From Perkinsus olseni (lineage: Eukaryota > Perkinsozoa > Perkinsida > Perkinsidae): 36,246 nt of DNA. The stretch lies in NCBI GenBank assembly GCA_013115135.1, contig JABANP010000523.1, forward strand, positions 1-36,246, in the 5' to 3' direction. Of the stretch, positions 21,439-29,937 are shown in pieces. Both the position numbers and the translations under genes were made by a program. The stretch's first letter is position 1, and every line of letters begins with the position of its first letter. The notes under the pieces were generated by a model that saw nothing but the letters and a program-made list of their open reading frames with translations, did no database searches and was not told the origin of the DNA.

Positions 21439-21989
21439 GTAGCGCTAGAGTCTATTAACAAAGAAGGGCGATTTTATCGGTGTGGTGACACGAGATGGTG
21501 TAACGCACTGCGCTGTTGGCAGCAAGTTTTGTTCTCGATAGTCTCACGTGCGTTAATCGTAAGGCAACGATCACAGAAGGCTGTCTCTTCTCTGACGCGA
21601 AAAGTACGTGACTTGGTAGTCTCTTCGAGCATTTCGTGAAGCTCAAAAATATAAAATTTTTATTGAAGTTAAGCATCTGCTAGGTTTGGAATTTGCGCCC
21701 GTCAGAGTGATTTGAGAACTGCTTCGTCGCTAGTCAGCTGGAATGCTATCAGCACTCCCCATCAGGTACGTGTACGGCGTGTGATGACGTCAGAGGCGGC
21801 TGCATGTATAGCAACATGGGGCCATGGGTGGCTTATAAGAAGGAGAAAGAGGAAGAGAGGCGGTTGAAGTAGTGCTGCGGGTTTTTGACCAGTATAGAGC
21901 TAGTCGTATCACTTCGACTCCGCTCGCAATCAGTTGCTGTTCAGCTGACAGCTATCTTTCTTCAGCTCGCGAAATTCTGAGCTCTCTGA

Positions 21990-22290
21990 TCGGCTTTGGA
22001 TGATGATGTTGATATTCGCGCAGGTCCACGGGAGGTGGGTCGCCGAAGTACGAGGGATCGGCGATGCCGTCAACGACGAGGAGCCACTCAGGCTCATTCG
22101 ACGACTTTATCAGTCTAGTGTCCAGCGACGAGTACCGGGAGTAAGTCGCAGCCGGTTGAAAGATATCTCGTTCTTCGAACCTCTGCCAGCGGCTCACTCT
22201 CACGGGTTGGAAAAGGAGGACTGATCGGAAGCTGAGATGCCGTGGATCTCAGTGTCTCGTCTTTCCCTCTCTGTTCTGCTCCAGGAGCTG
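21990..22290 (+). CDS. Weak hypothetical coding segment (right copy)
   Basis: Mirror of 9888-10200 with a GTGAG-type donor possible after SSDEYRE near 22140. Phase preservation between the arms is poor. Between 21440 and 21990 (mirror of 10200-10700) I see no gene, only sequence shared by the two arms. Confidence 0.15.
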
Positions 22291-22651
22291 GAAACTTAAT
22301 AACCGCATCGCATAGGATACGCTCCCTCGACACGGTCATCGCTAGAGGTGGTAATTTCAGTTACGTGTCTTGCTGTTCATTCACGCCGATCTCGCGCAAG
22401 GCATCTGAGGACGTCGTTGCGTCTGGGAAAATAGTAAGTCTGGGGAGTCGCATCTTGTCGGGTTTCCCTTCTGGTCCGTGGCTTATGAATCCGCGAGTAT
22501 GAAACGTGTAAATAGCGTCTTAGTAGCCTTTCGCATCGCCTGTATGCAGTCGGCTGATGAATTCAAGATTCTCTGCGCTGGGCTGACTTCCCGATCTTAG
22601 TGGAAGGAGTTTGTCGCCTCTACTGGGATTACACTCTGAGGCAGTCGTTCG

Positions 22652-23032
22652 ATGAGGCGGAGGTTCAGTTCGGGAATCTTTGCTTCTTTGCGGTGCGTGT
22701 CGGTGAGATCCTCCTTTCAGATGAATTCAACCACATTGAAACCTCCGCCCTCGGCTATCACTGAGTCAATTCAATCATCTTCGGTCGCTGTCGAGATCGG
22801 CACGACGTCCCATTTCGCCCGCGCGAGTGACGAGGACATATTCAGCAGCGTCGCAGGCTCCGCTCTGGGTAACGGTCTCCAGACGATGCCTTCTACGCCC
22901 GACCCAGCAGACAACTCCGCCTCGCCGATTCCTCGAAGCGGCGGTACATCTCATCGGAGGAAGAAGGCCTCATTCACGGCCAAGTGGCTGTCCTGTTTTG
23001 CGTGCCACAGCAGCGCAGCATCCGCCGAGTAA
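22652..23032 (+). CDS. Unrecognised protein segment (right copy, 5' half)
   Basis: The frame is shared with the left arm up to ~22850, including the stretch around EIGTTSHFARASDED. It then continues without a stop into right-arm-only DNA for another ~180 nt, with a Ser/Pro-rich sequence. Continuity of the frame across the breakpoint slightly favours a deletion on the left over an insertion on the right. Confidence 0.25.
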   Translation: MRRRFSSGIFASLRCVSVRSSFQMNSTTLKPPPSAITESIQSSSVAVEIGTTSHFARASDEDIFSSVAGSALGNGLQTMPSTPDPADNSASPIPRSGGTSHRRKKASFTAKWLSCFACHSSAASAE

Positions 23033-25310
23033 GATTTCTTATCTAGGTTGCTTGGGTGCATCGTGTTCTTGTCAGTATTGTGTCTCCGAGGAATAAGGCG
23101 GAGGGCGCTGGTCAGCAACCATCAACTTGAAAGCTTCCGAGAGAACACCATTCACGCTAGGTCTGCTACTGTTTTTACGTTTTTTCCTGCACCATAGCAC
23201 CGCAAGAATGCCGTTCGTTGATACTTGAATATTTGTTCCAATGAGAACGATCCGTGCAGATCCACAGGCTTTGTTGGCCAATTTGCGGGTGGGAGGCGGA
23301 GGCTGGGCTTCAGTGCTTTTTCGATGAGATGTCGCGAAGTCAAGTGAGATCATTTCATTGCAGCTGTCCGAGCTGTAGGGGCCGCTCCGCTCCGACTGTC
23401 GAAGACGATTCCCGGACAGAGTGAGTTCCCTTGTCGGCCTATTGGGATATCTAGCGGGTGAGCAAGTGTATTTCTCAGGTTCGATTCATGCGGATCGCCA
23501 ACATCGGTTGACTTCTACTCTGTGGGCTCTCTTACCAGCACTGAGGGGTGAGTTATACAGAGAACTATACTCTTAAGTCCGTCCCTATTTTTTTTCTGGA
23601 ATCTGGTGAACTGGCCTTGTTCATGTCTGAAGGTTTTGCTCGGTAGGTTCCGATCATGCGTTTCATCCATCGATGAATACGAGGAGGCTCAGTCATCAGT
23701 GGGCGAGCCTGCTAGGGAAGAGTTATTAGCGGGCGAACATGAGAAGACCGTCTCCGGGGGTGAGGGGATGGGCATTTGAATTTATGGGCTGCCAGTGGCG
23801 ACAGGCCGTTGAAACAACTGTGTAGCAACTTGCTCCACAGTTGGCTCAACAGCCTGTTGGACTTCCGTGCGGTGACTGGCACTAGGGGCTGGTAGAGCTC
23901 GGATCGCTTCGTCTTGGCGCCACAGAAGAGTACTCAGTCGGCAGCGAGAGAGATTCCCGTGGGGTTGAGATTCACGGAATACCGGGTGCATGTTGTAACA
24001 ACATTGTTGTTTGTTTACTCGGAGCATCCTCCTCTGGCGGAGGTATGAACTTATTCCTTCCTCAGGCGGCGCTGTCGGAAGTTTCCACTACGGAGGGGTC
24101 TTTTCATGATTGGTCAAATAGTTTCACCCCGTTCACGAGAGGATGGGGTTTCCTAGCCTGCTGCTTTCCGAGCGCCTGCATCAGAACGACCGAAAACGAG
24201 GTGAGTCCTGAGCACAAGGTAGGGTGCAATCTCGTGCTTTTGCCAGGCCTCCACAGAGCTCAAGGTTCACTGAGCTGCGCTAATACACACTGGAGAATTC
24301 TGCTTACCTTCTGATTACCCTGGTCCTTCTGGACCTCTTTGTCTACATATACCGGTGTTCAGGCTCACTGCGGTTGAGCCCTCGCGTTGATGTTTATGTT
24401 TTGCTCTGAGCATTTACCATTGATAGTGCATTCGGATCTTGTTCTCCAGTGGTCAATGATTGCCCGTCAATCTTCGCTCCGAGGTCGACTCCCCATACAG
24501 CCCGACTGCCCGTTGAAGGAAGCTCGCCCGGGAACTGGCCAGCAGTAAGTCTCGGGCCCTAGAATGATCATGCCTCTCCGAACTTTGCGGCTTTGTTGCT
24601 GTTACTGTTACGCCGCGGCTCGGGAGTCGTGTTCGCGAACTCGTCAAGAACCGAGTTCTGCTGTGCTTTAGCACCCGAGCAGATGAGATGAGCTCGATTC
24701 TACTCGACGGAGCGCGAGTAGCCTTTTCCATGCTGCGCACAGGCATGTTTTTTCGGATACAAGCTGCCCTATGGCATAGGGTTCGGGATGCACATCAGCC
24801 TCGTCGATACCGCCACCACGACGACTGGTTGCTTCTAATAAGGAGGGCGGGCGCATCTCTACCATCTTCGTGTCTCTTCCCGAAGATAGTCGCGGTATAA
24901 TGAGCTGTGATGTCATCAACCTGGAGCCAAAAGGGGGGATATTCGCTCCGAAGTTCCGAGTCCGAAGGCTCCGTGATAGAAAAATGCCACCGTCATGATG
25001 CCAGGACTCGCTAGCGGTTCACTGATGTCTGCGCGGCAGAGTCCGTTCCTTCAAGGATACTCCAATACAGCTTCCCGGGCGTCCAGAGTCCGGGCTCCAG
25101 ACAGTCTGCGATGAGCATCGGATGGATTGTCTACCGTTCAGTCAACTGTCCTCTATTTTAATCCTCTTGGATTGGCTCATACCCCTCATCGCGAGCAGCT
25201 ACCAGTGCTTGAATGGAATCTCTGGCTGAGAGGTGGTATCGGTCTCAGAAGCGGGCAGAAATGCAGAATTCAAGTGCCTTTACTGGCCGCGTGTCGTTGA
25301 TATGACTGAT
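22850..25310. other. Right-arm-specific 2.46-kb block
   Basis: There is no counterpart in the left arm, which joins directly at ~9325. The left junction shows only a few bases of possible microhomology (GAC before GAATTGATGG). Inside, a minus-strand stretch at 23343-23152 reads SLEQIFKYQRTAFLRCYGAG and looks protein-like, but I cannot name it. I see no terminal inverted repeats or target duplication that would mark the block as a transposon. The rest holds nothing I can assign. Confidence 0.6.
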
Positions 25311-25314
25311 GACT

Positions 25315-25493
25315 TCATGACCGAATTGATGGCGAGCCACTTTGTGAACTGGTTGGAGATACATATATCGAGGTCTTCTCAACTTGTGCGAGGGAGCGTT
25401 GACCGGACTGATCAGCGGAAGCCATGTTGGATATGCTGCGCATACCTGAAGGCTCATCAACAGAGCTCACCTCGGAAGGAGTGTGCGAGCTGA
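25315..25493 (+). CDS. Unrecognised protein segment (right copy, 3' half)
   Basis: A frame with TELMASHFVNWLEIHI and a CWICC motif, homologous to the distal half of the 9574-9172 frame. The paired cysteines hint at a metal site but are too few to call a domain. Confidence 0.25.
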
Positions 25494-25499
25494 GGTGCA

Positions 25500-26640
25500 A
25501 GCCCGAGTCTCTGAGACTTCACTACCGATAATACCTACGCTAGAGAGCTTAAGCCCGATAATCGTCAACTACGTCTGAGTGAGTCCGTTCTTCCCGCTCT
25601 CGACCGTTCTTGATACCGGTATGCACACGTTTCTCTACGCTAACATAAAATTCAATTTCTACATCGTCGGTATCAGTTACGAAGTCTGCTCGGGCCCATT
25701 TTGCGACAGGTGAGCTACTGTTCACTGCACAGTGTAACATATCCGAGCACCGCATAACTAAGACAAGGACTCCCTAACGCAGTCTCCTTTAGAGTCTGCT
25801 CTTCTTTGCCTCGCAGGCTCCCCAAGGCTTGAAGAGTGCCTACGCATGCGCTCCATCTACGTGGAGCACCCCACTGGCCGTCATCGACGACCTCCCCCGA
25901 CATCAACTCCCTCACCAAGTCAGCTCCCAAGAATGACAAGAACAAGGGCCGTAACGATCTTCAATGAAGGATCTACATACATTTCACGTTTCCCAGCATT
26001 CCATCCTACTTTTTGCTCCGAGTTGGTGGCTTCAACTTGAGACTTTGAAGGAGTACAGTACATGTGACGATCCGGTTCCCTCCGAAAGTCGTTGATTGGA
26101 TGAAATTCAGCCAACTGCCCTCCCCCGCCGTGCACTGGACGGTTTTCATTATCGTAGTTACTGCTGTGCAGCGAGACGTTGGATGGAGAAGAGTTCGAGG
26201 ATTGGAGGCCGCGAGCCTCCAGGGACCGGCGCCCCTTCGAAAGGGCTCCTCCTTTAGGGTTGAAGTGACGTAGGTGCCTGCGGCATGTTCATCACTTCCA
26301 CAATCGCAGCATCAGCCTTTTTTTCAGATATTCGAGCGGTTAGCTATAGGTGTTTGGTGGAATACTGTGGAGTCTTGTTAGCATTATGATGATCATGACA
26401 TGATCTCGTCTGTACGATGGATACGAAGAGACCACCAGCCGAGGAACAGAGTTCCACACGGCCTGCACCACACTTGCAGGATAATCTGATTGGGCTCAGT
26501 GAACAGCATATCTAGTTGAAGTTCATGTTGTGAGGACATTGTCCTCGGATCTAAGATTGGTCCGATCCGCGGGCCTTTCAGTTCTTCTCTATCGTTTTGC
26601 GTTGGAGGCTGGGTACGCTGCGAAGGTTTGCATCTTTGAA
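25500..26640. other. Diverged arm segment without assignable gene (right)
   Basis: Counterpart of 8010-9130 at ~75-80%. The open frames are not shared between the arms. Nothing else was recognised. Confidence 0.45.
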
Positions 26641-26651
26641 TCGATGGTGGG

Positions 26652-26858
26652 TTGATGCCTGTTGTTGTCCCGGAATTATTTGTAGCCGCAAAGACCGTGA
26701 CGCTACAGCAGAGAGAGGTTCCACAGAAGCCTGTGGTGCTGGTGGGTAGCGCAAGCTGCATCAAGGCTTCTGCTATGCGAACCCCCTTCAGCTACCTCCA
26801 CTCCGAGTCACGGCAACTGCTACAACCTTTGGCGACTATGGCAAGGCGCAGACAGTGA
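26652..26858 (+). CDS. Small conserved hypothetical (right copy)
   Basis: Mirror of 7777-8004 with PVVVPELFVAAKTVTLQQ and SYLHSESRQLL conserved. It is followed on the same strand by the Arg/Ser-rich segment, the same order as in the left arm. Confidence 0.35.
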   Translation: MMPVVVPELFVAAKTVTLQQREVPQKPVVLVGSASCIKASAMRTPFSYLHSESRQLLQPLATMARRRQ

Positions 26859-26925
26859 AGGATGTACCATCTCCTCTCGCCGGTTCAAGAATTTCCCAAT
26901 CCGAGTTTTCTAGACCAAAGCTCCT

Positions 26926-27258
26926 GTGGTTGATACGACGCCAAGTGTGCCTCGGAAGCGATCGAGATCTCAACCAGTCGTCAGACGGCGGCGGCGAAGG
27001 ACAGTGCCGCTATGTGAACCACTGGAGTTGTCCCCACTACCACCAAGACGCCCAGGGTTGCCGCCTGAAGCTCGAGGAAGCGCAGCTAACCCCCTATGCC
27101 GTGATGATGATGATGCTTCTGAAGACATGTGCTTCGTTGCTAAGCCTCCCTGTGCCGAGGTTTTCGAAGAAAGCTTATATTGCTAGGGGCATCCCTTGTG
27201 ACGTGGAAGGAGGACTCGTCCGTCTTCGGTCGCCCTCTCGAAAGGTAAGGAGTACCTG
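26926..27258 (+). CDS. Arg/Ser- and Pro-rich protein segment (right copy)
   Basis: Mirror of 7375-7707, with one more Arg in the poly-Arg run. The frame breaks near 27150-27180 relative to the left copy. Reading continues in a shifted phase to RSPSRK and a GTAAGG donor near 27245. It is either a degenerate copy or an indel. Confidence 0.3.
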
Positions 27259-27336
27259 CTAAGGGGCATATCCATCGGGACATGTCCGGTGCTGTTTTGT
27301 GTCCCGGTTTAAGGCTCTCAGTTTACCCTCCACGAC

Positions 27337-27918
27337 GTGCGGACAGCACGGCGCGCTCCCGGATGTGACATTGGGTCGAGGGAGCCCATTCCTGAACCTC
27401 TTGAAATTTCCCCAGCTAGGGAAAGGAGGACATTCTCATTGCCACCCATACCTGTTGCGGCGCGCATCTCTCCTGCAGCCATCGAGAAGCGGAAACGAGA
27501 GGCGGATGAAGAGGTGGGACGTGCCTCTTCTTAGCTTCATACCATCCACTAGCATCCTCGTGCTAGCCAGGAGGTTGCGGCAAGCCTCTTGCCTCAGGTG
27601 GCTGTGTCAATGGCGGCCGCTGTATCGCACCGGTATTTCACGTTTGCGTTCACGAAGACTGCGGACGGTCGGAAGGTTCCCTTGGAGAACAGGTCAGTAT
27701 TATTGTTGTCGAACCCAGACACCACGTTCATCAGGCTTCTGTGATGCAGGCACAGAGTGGTCCTCAAACTTCATCAGCTCAATACGGATGTCGCCATGCC
27801 CATCGCCAAGCACTTCAATTTACGGTAGGTCTTTCGAGGGGATGGTTCTACACAGCGGCGGAGCGCTCTAGTGGCACAGCGGATGGGCGCTGTGATTGGA
27901 GAGAGCGACGCCGACTAG
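27337..27918 (+). CDS. Unrecognised spliced protein (right copy)
   Basis: The first exon reads EPIPEPLEISPARERR and later PAAIEKRKREADEEVG. A following exon reads SHRYFTFAFTKTADG. After a GT-AG intron (donor near 27690) it continues VVLKLHQLNTDVAMPIAKHF. A further 55-nt intron starts GTAGGT near 27825, and the gene ends with GESDAD and a TAG at 27916-27918. The KRKRE run suggests a basic, possibly nuclear protein. I do not recognise the fold. The mosaic of short introns matches other genes here. Confidence 0.4.
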
Positions 27919-28252
27919 ACCGAGCTTGGCACATGTCCAAGCAAAACTTCCGGCTGATTCTCTAATTCTTTCTCCTTCTTACTCGAACGAACGGGTGAGA
28001 ACGAAATTGCGACTTATCGAGAAGTCTAATGATAGGCGATCGCGTAGCGATGGGTCCGGGAGACGTATCTGGCTCGATCATGAATCAAGGTACTCTTATC
28101 TGTCGGAACAACCGCCGGATGCGAGGAAGGCCGGAGTTACAATCCGGGAAGTATCCCGGAAGGCCAAGCAGCAGCAGCAGCAACCGGAGATCGAGGAAAG
28201 AAGCAAAGTGTGGTCTGCCCGACGCCGGGTGGCCAGTCAGTTGCAAAAGTGA
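27896..28252 (+). pseudogene. Right-arm copy of polyQ ORF, cut by transposon array
   Basis: This is the mirror copy of the 6058-6711 frame. It carries QQQQQ and matches up to residue ~112, then at 28234 enters the transposon terminal repeat and stops six codons later. The break point coincides with the array's first base, so the truncation is best explained by the array insertion or fusion. Confidence 0.5.
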
Positions 28253-29570
28253 GTCGCGCAGTGTTCTCGCTCCATTGTCATGTTCATCAGCTCTCCCCCC
28301 CAACCCCCTGCCCAATGTTGAGAAACTCCGGTACACCAACGAGTTCTACAACTCAAGCCACAACATTGGCTGGGGGTGGGGGGGAGATCGCAGTGAGTCA
28401 ACACTTCTGCAACTGACTGCAGTACGCCATTTCACTCCGCGCTCGTCTCCAAGATTTTTTTCTGCCTCAGGTCGGGCAAGTTCGGGTGGTAAATCACCCT
28501 ACTTCCTAAGCGGTAGGGACGTCGACGACATACTACACCAACACCGCAAGGGCTGCACTACCCGCCAAATTGCCAGAGTTGTCGGTCGGAGCCAGTCGTC
28601 TGTAGCTAGGGTCATAAGAAGACGACCCGGTGATGCGTGCGCAAGATCAAGAACAAATGAGGAGCATTGCTCCATGGGCCGGCCCAGATGCACTACCTTG
28701 CGCCAAGCCCGCTCAGTACTGCGAGGCTTCGCAGAAGCCAAGCGAAAGCAGCCGTACATCACCGCTCGCTTGTTCTATGCAGCGAATGATTTCCCTTTTT
28801 CGTACAGTACTCTGGTCAGAATCCTCGCCAGACAGGGTTGGACATGCGCCCGAACTCCCCACCGTGTAGTACAACGGCCAGGAGATAGGGAGAAAAGACT
28901 GTCGTGGGCACGACACATCTTGAAGAACGAATGCAATAACACTGCTTCGAGACTCAAGTCCTACTTCCGGCATGGAGTTGGCCTTTACATGGATGGCGTG
29001 ACGGTGGGTTTCGATGCACGCGGGTCACGAGCAGCAACCACAAGCAGGAGCTGGCAACACGATTTACATCTCAAGGCCACTCGGAGTTGCTTCAGAAACA
29101 GTAAGAAGCTCAAGTTTGTTGGGATGCTGGCTTGGGGGGAACGACCAATCATTGTGAGGATCCCAGATAATTCGGCGAAAAGCTACCTCACTGTGCTGGA
29201 GAAGGTTGTGGTTCCTGCTCTGCGGCGTCGAGAAAGACGAAATCACAGTAATCGTCGGTCGATATTAGCTGATAATTTTATCAGCCCTAGGACTGCCTGC
29301 TGCCGTCGATTGTTGGAACGCCATTCTTGTAAGTACTTGGACTTTCCTCCGCGCAGTCCAGACATTAATTGCATCGAAAATTCTTTCTCTGCTTTGAAGA
29401 GTAAGTTACGCCAGATAGCTGTCTCAGAGGGTTACTGTACCTCGGAAGTTGAATTTGCTGACCGAGTCGTGCGAGCTTACGGCGAGATCAATGGCGATGT
29501 CCTGGTGGACAGCATGGCTGGGCGCCTTCAAGAGATTTTGCGTTGCCGCGGCTCTTTGATTGAGTATTGA
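28029..29570 (+). CDS. Tc1/IS630-type DD34E transposase, unit 1
   Basis: A helix-turn-helix region (SGRDVDDILHQHRKG then TTRQIARVVGRSQSSVARV) is followed by a DDE_3-type core. The first Asp is in GLYMDGVTVGF, the second in RSILADNF, and the Glu in SPDINCIENSF, with 34 residues between the last two: DD34E as in Tc1. The element itself offers no ATG between its left end and the HTH. In this first unit the open frame begins in palindrome-arm DNA at 28029 and passes into the element at 28234. A strong splice pair (GTGAGT at ~28249, TTTTTTTCTGCCTCAG ending ~28472) would remove the foldback while keeping the frame. The stop is TGA at 29568-29570. Rep lies 368 bp downstream on the same strand. Confidence 0.8.
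   Translation: MIGDRVAMGPGDVSGSIMNQGTLICRNNRRMRGRPELQSGKYPGRPSSSSSNRRSRKEAKCGLPDAGWPVSCKSESRSVLAPLSCSSALPPNPLPNVEKLRYTNEFYNSSHNIGWGWGGDRSESTLLQLTAVRHFTPRSSPRFFSASGRASSGGKSPYFLSGRDVDDILHQHRKGCTTRQIARVVGRSQSSVARVIRRRPGDACARSRTNEEHCSMGRPRCTTLRQARSVLRGFAEAKRKQPYITARLFYAANDFPFSYSTLVRILARQGWTCARTPHRVVQRPGDREKRLSWARHILKNECNNTASRLKSYFRHGVGLYMDGVTVGFDARGSRAATTSRSWQHDLHLKATRSCFRNSKKLKFVGMLAWGERPIIVRIPDNSAKSYLTVLEKVVVPALRRRERRNHSNRRSILADNFISPRTACCRRLLERHSCKYLDFPPRSPDINCIENSFSALKSKLRQIAVSEGYCTSEVEFADRVVRAYGEINGDVLVDSMAGRLQEILRCRGSLIEY
28234..28419. repeat. Terminal foldback (hairpin) of unit 1
   Basis: CAGTCAGTTGCAAAAGTG (28234-28251) is mirrored by CACTTCTGCAACTGACTG (28402-28419), matching 17 of 18. 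Inside, a C-rich run (28293-28310) faces a G-rich run (28371-28386), and CAATGTTG (28313-28320) faces CAACATTG (28361-28368). The whole 186 bp can therefore fold into a long stem. The CAGT end is typical of Tc1/mariner terminal repeats. Equivalent structures occur at 31715-31900 and 35197-35382. Confidence 0.85.
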
Positions 29571-29937
29571 AGTACTGCCGCTATGAGGAGGGAGCATTTG
29601 GAATTGTATTTTCAGTTAGATAGAGCATACTGTTGGGTGCTTCTGCCGGGTTTCTCGTCTCTTGTGTTGCGTTTTGTGGAGCGGATGTGAATGGTCGCCT
29701 GATGGGCTGAGGCTCTTGAGCCTGCCGTTCAGACTCGTGTTTACACAGTGGATTAATTCGCGAACGAAACCATCTGGCACGTAGCCCGTGGCGGCGCGCG
29801 ACTTCGGCGTTTCGATTATGACGGTTTCCCACGCGCTTGAAATTGATCAATTGATCAGCCAAGTTTATAAAGAGTAGTAATATATTCTATATAACTTTGG
29901 TGATCAGTTGATCAGTTAGAGACCATACTCCGTTCCC
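29571..29937. promoter_or_regulatory. Transposase-rep intergenic region, unit 1
   Basis: 367 bp between the transposase stop and the rep ATG. The first ~260 bp hold nothing I recognise. The last ~100 bp hold the origin-like hairpin with a TATAAAG word (29866-29872) that could serve as a TATA box for rep. Confidence 0.5.
29841..29917. promoter_or_regulatory. CRESS-like replication origin hairpin, unit 1
   Basis: The left arm 29841-29869 (two TTGATCA words, then AGCCAAGTTTATA) pairs imperfectly over ~28 bp with 29888-29917 (TATATAACTTTGG, then two TGATCAG words). The loop 29870-29887 contains GTAATATAT (29877-29885). On the minus strand this is ATATATTAC, matching the NANTATTAC nonanucleotide of CRESS-DNA origins at 8 of 9 positions and keeping TATTAC. 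The paired TGATCA words resemble Rep-binding iterons. Its position just upstream of rep is typical of CRESS replicons. Origin activity is inferred. Confidence 0.7.

Larger units (their letters stand above)
16545..28233. repeat. Right arm of giant inverted repeat
   Basis: This is the inverted partner of the left arm, ~11.7 kb long because of ~2.46 kb not found on the left. The outer limit is abrupt: after GGTGGC at 28228-28233 the sequence switches to the terminal repeat of a tandem transposon array. The left arm instead continues, in its own minus-strand direction, with GTTGAC. Confidence 0.9.

Noticed and set aside
6407..28233. Palindrome as a pure fold-back sequencing artefact of one molecule
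   Set aside because: The arms differ by many substitutions and a 2.46-kb block, and the spacer is unique. A misjoin of two related loci is still possible.
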